Positions 7,238-11,297 of a stretch of 11,297 nucleotides of DNA are shown here, piece by piece. The notes below the pieces were generated by a model, which was not told the DNA's origin, made no database searches, and saw only the letters and a program-made list of their open reading frames with translations. The stretch comes from an uncultured Spirochaetales bacterium (lineage in GTDB: Bacteria > Spirochaetota > Spirochaetia > Sphaerochaetales > Sphaerochaetaceae), in the NCBI GenBank assembly GCA_934276695.1, contig CAKQTF010000019.1:1-11297 (forward strand). The letters are read 5' to 3'. Position 1 is the stretch's first letter, and every line of letters begins with the position of its first letter. The translations under genes and the position numbers were made by a program.

Positions 7238-8844
7238 CTGCAGACTCCTTTCAGGATCCGGTTGAGAACAGCAGAGGAAGCTGCATATGTCGCATCAATG
7301 CCATCCCAGGCAAGTGCCTCATCAAGCTTCCTATGGCTATTCGGATTATCTGATACGTAATGGATGATCCCAAGCTCTATTCCTTCACGTCCGAACACAA
7401 CAGTTGAATTCTCAGGATACCTGTTCGGGTTTGATATCTCATAGTAGGCAGACAGATACGGTCCGGCCTCCATCTCTATATCCATGATCTTCTCATTCTG
7501 GAATGCATCGAGAAGCTGCTGGTTCTGTATGAATGTACCGAGCACCGTGACAGCCTTCTGCCTGTCATATATGCCATGGGAATCAGATATGAAGCAGTCT
7601 GCTAGGCTCTTCGCATCAAACACATTGTCTATATGGTAGAGAGTGCATGTCTGCTGGTCATATATCGTTGTAGGTATGACAATATCACCTCTGCCGGCAA
7701 ACAGCGATGCTGCCTTTCCTATGACATATATGCCGGCAATATGCTTTAAGTGCTCACTGAGCTTGCTCAGGACAAAATAGGCTGTGCGTCCGAGCGGATA
7801 GTCAATATTCACAATCACAGCATCCGGATCCAGCTCAGCAGGAAGCCCCATCCCGGCATTCACCCCAGCAGCAGTTCCTGAAAGCTTCCCGATGTCTATG
7901 ATCTGCGTTGATATATCAAGGAGCTTTCTGTTGTAGTGCCTGTATATCCCACGGGATTCCTCCCATGCGATCCTGCGCTGGAGCACCTCCCTGTTCTTTG
8001 TCTCATAATCCTTCAGGATATAGTAGAGGATATAGCTTCTCTCCCTCTCATCCAGGCTCTTTTCATACTTCCCTGCAAGCCCTTCCATGCCTGAGCGTGA
8101 TGCATAGCCAAGAATCTCATCAGCATGGCTCTCTGCAAAACCTGATAGCAGATTGATGAGGCTGTGTGTATTTGATGATACGAAATACACTGTCCGCTCT
8201 GATAGTCCCGGAAAGTGGGAGGAGATGCTCTTCCACCATTTCTCGGATTCCTGCCTATATCTGGAATATGATGCCTCGCAGTTGATCAGAAGATATGACA
8301 TACGGCCCTGGCAAGCCCTGCTGATTATGCTGTCATATGCATCCCCGAAGACCTTCTTCAGCCCTGATATCTCATCATGCGTCAGGCTGCCTGATGATAT
8401 GCGGGCATTTATCTTATTCCACTCAATCTGGAATCCGAGAAGCGCAGGGATCACATCATCAATATCAGATTTGCTTGAGAGGAATACAGCAAGCCGTTTT
8501 CCTTCCCTGTCATAGAGATATCTCCTGCGCCTTGCAATTGCATACACATCATCCCAGTTCTCAACATCAAGGCCTGATTCCTGGAAGATGGATTCACTCT
8601 GGCCTAAGTATATGTGTGTCGAGTCAATTACGCACTCTGGAAGCCTTGGATAGATATATCCAAGCGCTGTCGTATCAATCTCCGGATCTGAAGCCTTCTC
8701 GTGTATGCATGGCGCCATCTCCAGATATTTATCCTCAAGCCTGGCAATCGGAACCGTACCTGAGCTCTTGAGCGTCTGATATGCAGCCTCAACAAAGTTC
8801 CGTATCGTTCTGTTTGATTCAAAGAACACACCAGGATGATTCAT
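7234..8844 (-). CDS. Uncharacterised 536-residue protein with nucleoside phosphorylase-like C-terminal region
   Basis: I do not recognise a named family for the whole protein. Residues 1-300 are a mixed helical/beta region with no motif I can assign; it has a basic run ARRRRYL at 104-110, a SYLLINCEASY strand-turn at 183-193 and a charged helical section at 260-300. Residues about 305-536 resemble the PNP/UDP phosphorylase and MTA/SAH nucleosidase fold. Three cues support this: GKAASLFAGRGDIVIPT (376-392), where that fold has its conserved glycine-rich strand; IMDIEMEAGPYLSAYYE (453-469), like the Met-Glu ribose-binding helix; and HYVSDNP (495-501), near the position of the catalytic SD/N motif. 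There is no signal peptide or membrane segment, so it should be cytoplasmic. It starts 7 bases after the NADAR gene, with AGGTGA upstream of the ATG, and overlaps the first permease gene by 4 bp. A nucleosidase-type role is inferred; the N-terminal domain is unexplained. Confidence 0.8.
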   Translation of the reverse strand: MNHPGVFFESNRTIRNFVEAAYQTLKSSGTVPIARLEDKYLEMAPCIHEKASDPEIDTTALGYIYPRLPECVIDSTHIYLGQSESIFQESGLDVENWDDVYAIARRRRYLYDREGKRLAVFLSSKSDIDDVIPALLGFQIEWNKINARISSGSLTHDEISGLKKVFGDAYDSIISRACQGRMSYLLINCEASYSRYRQESEKWWKSISSHFPGLSERTVYFVSSNTHSLINLLSGFAESHADEILGYASRSGMEGLAGKYEKSLDERERSYILYYILKDYETKNREVLQRRIAWEESRGIYRHYNRKLLDISTQIIDIGKLSGTAAGVNAGMGLPAELDPDAVIVNIDYPLGRTAYFVLSKLSEHLKHIAGIYVIGKAASLFAGRGDIVIPTTIYDQQTCTLYHIDNVFDAKSLADCFISDSHGIYDRQKAVTVLGTFIQNQQLLDAFQNEKIMDIEMEAGPYLSAYYEISNPNRYPENSTVVFGREGIELGIIHYVSDNPNSHRKLDEALAWDGIDATYAASSAVLNRILKGVCR

Positions 8845-8851
8845 TTCCGGA

Positions 8852-9286
8852 TCACCTCATTGAGTCTCTTGTTGCCATCAGAAGACGTCCGAGCATATTG
8901 AATCCGGACCCATCAGCACCTCGTCCCCAGTAGTAATCGTGTGTCGAATTCTCGACAAGCACTGCATCACCTGTGCTGAGGAGCATCTGCCTGAGATCTT
9001 CATTCTGGGAGAACTTCTCAATCAGGATCCTCATCATTGCCATGTTTCTGTATGTCTTCCAGTCGGACCTGACTACGCACTCTTCTGAATTGCCGAGGTT
9101 CTTAGCCTCATCGCATGTCTCAGCATCCCTGATCCTTTTCGCAAAATCAGGATCCTCTGTCTTCTGGCTCTGATAGTAGTGCTCGCTTGATCTGTAGACA
9201 ATCCCATCAACAGCAATAGGGACAAGATAGTAATTTGAGAGATAGCCGTTCAGCTCATTCTCATTGTAGAAAAGTATAGTCTCCAT
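8852..9286 (-). CDS. NADAR-fold (YbiA-like) N-glycosidase family protein
   Basis: This protein of 144 residues is full length for the family. The family signature is intact: FYNENELNGYLSNYY at 6-20, VDGIVYRSSEHYYQSQK at 26-42 with E35 in the family's catalytic-type EH pair, LLSTGDAVLVENS at 102-114 with E112, YYWGRG at 118-123 and GFNMLGRLLM at 128-137. Known NADAR proteins either cleave the N-glycosidic bond of riboflavin-pathway intermediates (E. coli YbiA and plant homologues) or remove ADP-ribose from guanine bases as DarT-type antitoxins. No DarT-like toxin gene is seen here, and a transport operon argues for a metabolic role. I chose ATG 9286 over the in-frame upstream start at 9361: the conserved domain begins at once, GGGGAG sits 4 bases upstream, and the upstream part is the palindromic control region. 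It is the first gene of the operon. Confidence 0.9.
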   Translation of the reverse strand: METILFYNENELNGYLSNYYLVPIAVDGIVYRSSEHYYQSQKTEDPDFAKRIRDAETCDEAKNLGNSEECVVRSDWKTYRNMAMMRILIEKFSQNEDLRQMLLSTGDAVLVENSTHDYYWGRGADGSGFNMLGRLLMATRDSMR

Positions 9287-9337
9287 TGTTCTCCCCACAG
9301 CCAGTCCCAACTGATAAGGAACTGATATGACACAATT

Positions 9338-9377
9338 ATTATAACAACAATGATATGACATCTTGTCATATTGTCAA
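9338..9377 (-). promoter_or_regulatory. Predicted promoter of the seven-gene operon
   Basis: On the minus strand a perfect TTGACA -35 (9377-9372) is followed after 16 bases by TATCAT (9355-9350), one mismatch from the consensus -10. An alternative extended -10, TGTTATAAT, lies at 9346-9338, but no good -35 precedes it at normal spacing. Either choice gives a 5' untranslated leader of roughly 45-60 bases before the NADAR start at 9286. Confidence 0.65.
9353..9371. promoter_or_regulatory. Perfect 19-bp palindromic operator within the operon promoter
   Basis: ATATGACA (9353-9360), spacer TCT, then TGTCATAT (9364-9371) form a perfect 8+3+8 inverted repeat. It fills the spacer between the -35 and -10 of the predicted promoter, a classical repressor position. 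The half-site TGATATGACA recurs at 9323-9332, 28 bp from the copy at 9351-9360, and an extra TGTCA abuts the right arm at 9372-9376. Size and symmetry suit a TetR-family dimer. The TnACA-N3-TGTnA core is, however, also shared with the repeat in front of gntR, so the binding protein is uncertain. Confidence 0.7.
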
Positions 9378-9391
9378 TCGGAAACGGGGAG

Positions 9392-9410
9392 ATGTAACAA
9401 AAATGTAACA
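9392..9410. repeat. Tandem ATGTAACA elements upstream of the operon promoter
   Basis: ATGTAACA occurs at 9392-9399 and again at 9403-9410, with an 11-bp repeat distance. This lies between the tetR stop codon and the operon -35 element. The 11-bp phasing matches that of the TATTACAAC pair in front of gntR, and both share a TGTAA-type core. It could be an extra regulator site, or chance in A-rich sequence. Confidence 0.4.
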
Positions 9411-9432
9411 TAACGCAACACAGTGCATTGAA

Positions 9433-10023
9433 TCAGTAAGCAGGATAGTAATTGATAATCGTATTGATAAGCTTGGAAAGGAACACAGGAGCCTCTTCCA
9501 GAGTGACTGAGACGCGGCCAAGCACTATGTCTGAATAAGTGTCAACGATTGCAGAGAGTGCGAAATCAAGGACTATCTCAGCTTCCTTACGATTAGCGAG
9601 GACCTTCACCTCATCGCTGTTCATGAGCACATTGATCGCATCACGCTTCTTCCTGAGGATGAAGTCATGGATCCCATCCACCTGCAGCAGGAGCCTGAAA
9701 TAATCAGGATCCTTTGCAATGTAGTCAGAGAACCTGCTGAAGACATCTGAGTTATCCTTGACTATGGCATTCACATCAAAGCTGCTGATCGAGCGGACAA
9801 GCTCGTCCACCATGCCTGCGCAGATCTTATCAAGCACATCCCTGACATCCTTATAGTGCGCATAGAATGTGCCTCTGTTTATATCCGCACGCTCGACTAT
9901 GTCCGTGACAGTGATCCTATCGAAGCTCTTCTCCTTCATCAGGGAGATCAGGGCATTCTTGATCATTGTCTTGCTCCTGATAGAGCTACGGTATTCAGCT
10001 TTTGTCCTCTTAACTTCTTCCAT
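9433..10023 (-). CDS. TetR/AcrR-family transcriptional regulator
   Basis: This regulator of 196 residues has the usual TetR length. The N-terminal DNA-binding domain is clear: KTMIKNALISLMKEKSFDRI (18-37), then the helix-turn-helix ITVTDIVERADINRGTFYAHY at about 37-57 and KDVRDVLDKI. The C-terminal ligand-binding domain is helical and not diagnostic. The gene lies just upstream of the operon control region in the same orientation, with its stop 55 bases before the operon -35 and no visible terminator, so read-through is possible. The obvious candidate target is the perfect palindrome at 9353-9371. A GTGAGG Shine-Dalgarno precedes the ATG by about 10 bases. A second, weak inverted pair ATGATA/TATCAT (10027-10032 and 10050-10055) lies in its own leader and might allow autoregulation. 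Confidence 0.93.
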   Translation of the reverse strand: MEEVKRTKAEYRSSIRSKTMIKNALISLMKEKSFDRITVTDIVERADINRGTFYAHYKDVRDVLDKICAGMVDELVRSISSFDVNAIVKDNSDVFSRFSDYIAKDPDYFRLLLQVDGIHDFILRKKRDAINVLMNSDEVKVLANRKEAEIVLDFALSAIVDTYSDIVLGRVSVTLEEAPVFLSKLINTIINYYPAY

Positions 10024-10095
10024 AGTATGATAGCCTCACATAATCAGAGTATCATTTATTCCAAGCCTAGAGTAAGAAGATATCAGAGGCTTATG

Positions 10096-10131
10096 AAAAA
10101 ATGAAGCTATCTTCCCTGGAAGAAAGATAGC
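10096..10131 (-). terminator. Intrinsic terminator after the InlB-repeat protein gene
   Basis: Read on the minus strand, the arms GCTATCTT (10131-10124) and AAGATAGC (10113-10106) form an 8-bp stem around a 10-base loop. TTCA and a run of six T (10101-10096) follow. It begins 7 bases after the stop codon at 10139 and ends that transcript before tetR. Confidence 0.8.
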
Positions 10132-10138
10132 ATCAGCA

Positions 10139-11297
10139 TCAATTCAATCCATATCTGCTGGCGTCAAACAGATAATCGCAGTAAAGTCCTTTGCTGTTAT
10201 TCCTGAAAAGCCTGAATGTGCGCGTTGTCCCATCGCCTGCTGGGATCTTGCCTACCACATCGCATCCAGAATCTGACCCGATTGCGGGAGTGAAAAAATG
10301 AAGGGATGCACGGTCAATGCTTACATGAACGCTTCCGATTCTATCCAGGCTGTCTTTATCAATGAATTCAACATCGTAATCCAGATTATAAAGCTCCCAG
10401 AATTCATCATTTATATTATCATCAGCACCAGTAGTACTATCACAACTGCTTGATCCAGTGCCATTGATGCTGAAAGAGTAATCCACACCTGCTTCGAGTC
10501 CTTCAGCGGTGCTGTCCTTTACTGTCCCATAGTACCTTGTGCCGTCAATCTCAATGTATGGCTGAAGTCCAGGCGCATCCACTTCTCCTAAAGTCAGCAG
10601 AGCCATCTGCAGCAGATACTTATCTGCTGCAGCATTTCCTAATCCGAATAGATTCTTCACATCCTCGCCCTCTTTGTGCCCCTGTTCAAGCTTCTGCATG
10701 ATCTTCAGGAACTCCGAAGTCATATAGAGCTCATTCTCAAGGCTATCCGGGATAGGCTCCTCATAGTACTCTGCATATATCGTCATATCATGATCAACTA
10801 TATTAGAATAATCCATTGTAAATGCTGGCTCACCATCCTCTAATACCCAGTGCTTGAACACTGCATTCTCCTTCACTGGAGGCTCTGGAATATCAATATT
10901 ATCAAGATAAGAATAGAAAAAAACACGCATGGAAGGAATCTCAGAGCCACCTCTGGTATCGAACGAGATGAGAAAACCGAGGAAATGAGTCTCATCACCC
11001 ACGTGAGCAGTACACGTTTCAGGATCATAATCATAATGAGGCCATACCTCACCATTCATGGTTATATCAGCATTCATTGGTTTACTGTCATCAATAAAAC
11101 CGTACTCATGAACACTTCCTGATATCCTTATGCTTATCTTCACATCTATTGCGTTCTCAATTGGGTCAAGGATCTTCGCTGTGAAGCTGAAGTCCTTTAT
11201 GTCTATATCCAGTGTTCCTTTGCTCTCATCAATGACATAGGAAACAGATTCAGCACTGATTCCATGTATATCGTAGTCAGTTATAATGATTCCATCC
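10139..11297 (-). CDS. Large InlB B-repeat (Listeria-Bacteroides repeat) protein, C-terminal part
   Basis: The frame is open from the window's right edge to the TAA at 10139, giving about 385 visible residues. The GTG at 11143 is internal: the frame continues upstream without a stop through about 51 more codons, reading for example DIDIKDFSFTAKI and then IENAIDVKISIRISG. One Listeria-Bacteroides repeat is clear: FLISFDTRGGSEIPS, then IPEPPVKENAVFKHW, then DHDMTIYAEY. The part before it looks like repeated beta structure. The C-terminal 200 residues hold a FGLGNAAADKYLLQMALLTLG helix, a Ser/Gly-rich stretch and no sortase signal or terminal membrane anchor. Such repeats occur in secreted or surface proteins of gut bacteria; export here is inferred, because the N-terminus is outside the window. 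It has its own terminator and shows no functional link to the operon. Confidence 0.82.
   Translation of the reverse strand, partial: DGIIITDYDIHGISAESVSYVIDESKGTLDIDIKDFSFTAKILDPIENAIDVKISIRISGSVHEYGFIDDSKPMNADITMNGEVWPHYDYDPETCTAHVGDETHFLGFLISFDTRGGSEIPSMRVFFYSYLDNIDIPEPPVKENAVFKHWVLEDGEPAFTMDYSNIVDHDMTIYAEYYEEPIPDSLENELYMTSEFLKIMQKLEQGHKEGEDVKNLFGLGNAAADKYLLQMALLTLGEVDAPGLQPYIEIDGTRYYGTVKDSTAEGLEAGVDYSFSINGTGSSSCDSTTGADDNINDEFWELYNLDYDVEFIDKDSLDRIGSVHVSIDRASLHFFTPAIGSDSGCDVVGKIPAGDGTTRTFRLFRNNSKGLYCDYLFDASRYGLN

Noticed and set aside
8852..9286. NADAR protein as antitoxin of a DarT-type DNA ADP-ribosylation defence module
   Set aside because: No DarT-like toxin gene is adjacent, and the NADAR gene is embedded in a transport and hydrolase operon. 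The idea is kept only as a remote alternative.
9287..9361. N-terminal extension of the NADAR protein by 25 residues to an ATG at 9361
   Set aside because: The added residues have no family similarity, cover the palindrome and promoter region, and a good GGGGAG Shine-Dalgarno serves the ATG at 9286.
1..11297. Mobile element, prophage, CRISPR array, tRNA or rRNA
   Set aside because: No transposase, integrase, terminal repeats, regular spacer-repeat pattern or RNA gene signature was seen on either strand.

Overview
The window looks like a chromosomal segment of a host-associated (probably gut) spirochaete of the Sphaerochaeta/Treponema kind. This is an inference. The solute-binding protein has a cysteine-free export signal ending in VAANGSKEA, a style common in Spirochaetota sugar-binding proteins, and a partial Listeria-Bacteroides (InlB B) repeat surface-type protein sits at the right edge. 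No rRNA, tRNA, insertion sequence, CRISPR array or phage gene is visible. Coding density is very high: the longest non-coding gap is under 150 bases.

Left part (2-2174, plus strand): the 3' part of a DUF5685-type gene overlaps by 4 bp a small J-domain protein with a Cys-rich hydrophobic tail. A strong intrinsic terminator follows. Then comes a GntR/UTRA (HutC-type) regulator with a candidate promoter and operator directly upstream.

Centre (2180-9286, minus strand): one tightly packed seven-gene transcription unit. In transcription order it encodes a NADAR-fold protein; a 536-residue protein whose C-terminal third resembles the nucleoside phosphorylase/nucleosidase fold; two CUT1 (UgpA/UgpE-like) permeases; a UgpB-like solute-binding protein; a CehA/McbA-type PHP metallohydrolase; and a LOG-family phosphoribohydrolase. 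Gaps and overlaps run from -8 to +17 bases, with no room for internal promoters or terminators in the junctions. No ATPase is present, so the transporter presumably borrows an MsmK/UgpC-type subunit encoded elsewhere. The locus combines import with three folds associated with N-glycosidic-bond cleavage (NADAR, PNP-like, LOG) and a PHP hydrolase. I read it as a candidate uptake and breakdown pathway for an N-glycosylated or ribosylated, possibly phosphorylated compound. The substrate is unknown, and this operon is the most interesting object in the window.

Right part (9287-11297, minus strand): a 146-base control region contains a perfect 19-bp palindrome placed in the spacer of a TTGACA/TATCAT promoter for the operon, with further half-sites. 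It is followed by a TetR-family regulator gene, an intrinsic terminator, and the C-terminal part of a large InlB-repeat protein that runs off the right edge. The operon is therefore bracketed by two regulator genes: tetR just upstream in the same orientation, and gntR converging on its 3' end with only 5 bases between the stop codons. The palindromes in front of gntR and in front of the operon share the pattern TnACA-N3-TGTnA, so either regulator could control the operon.
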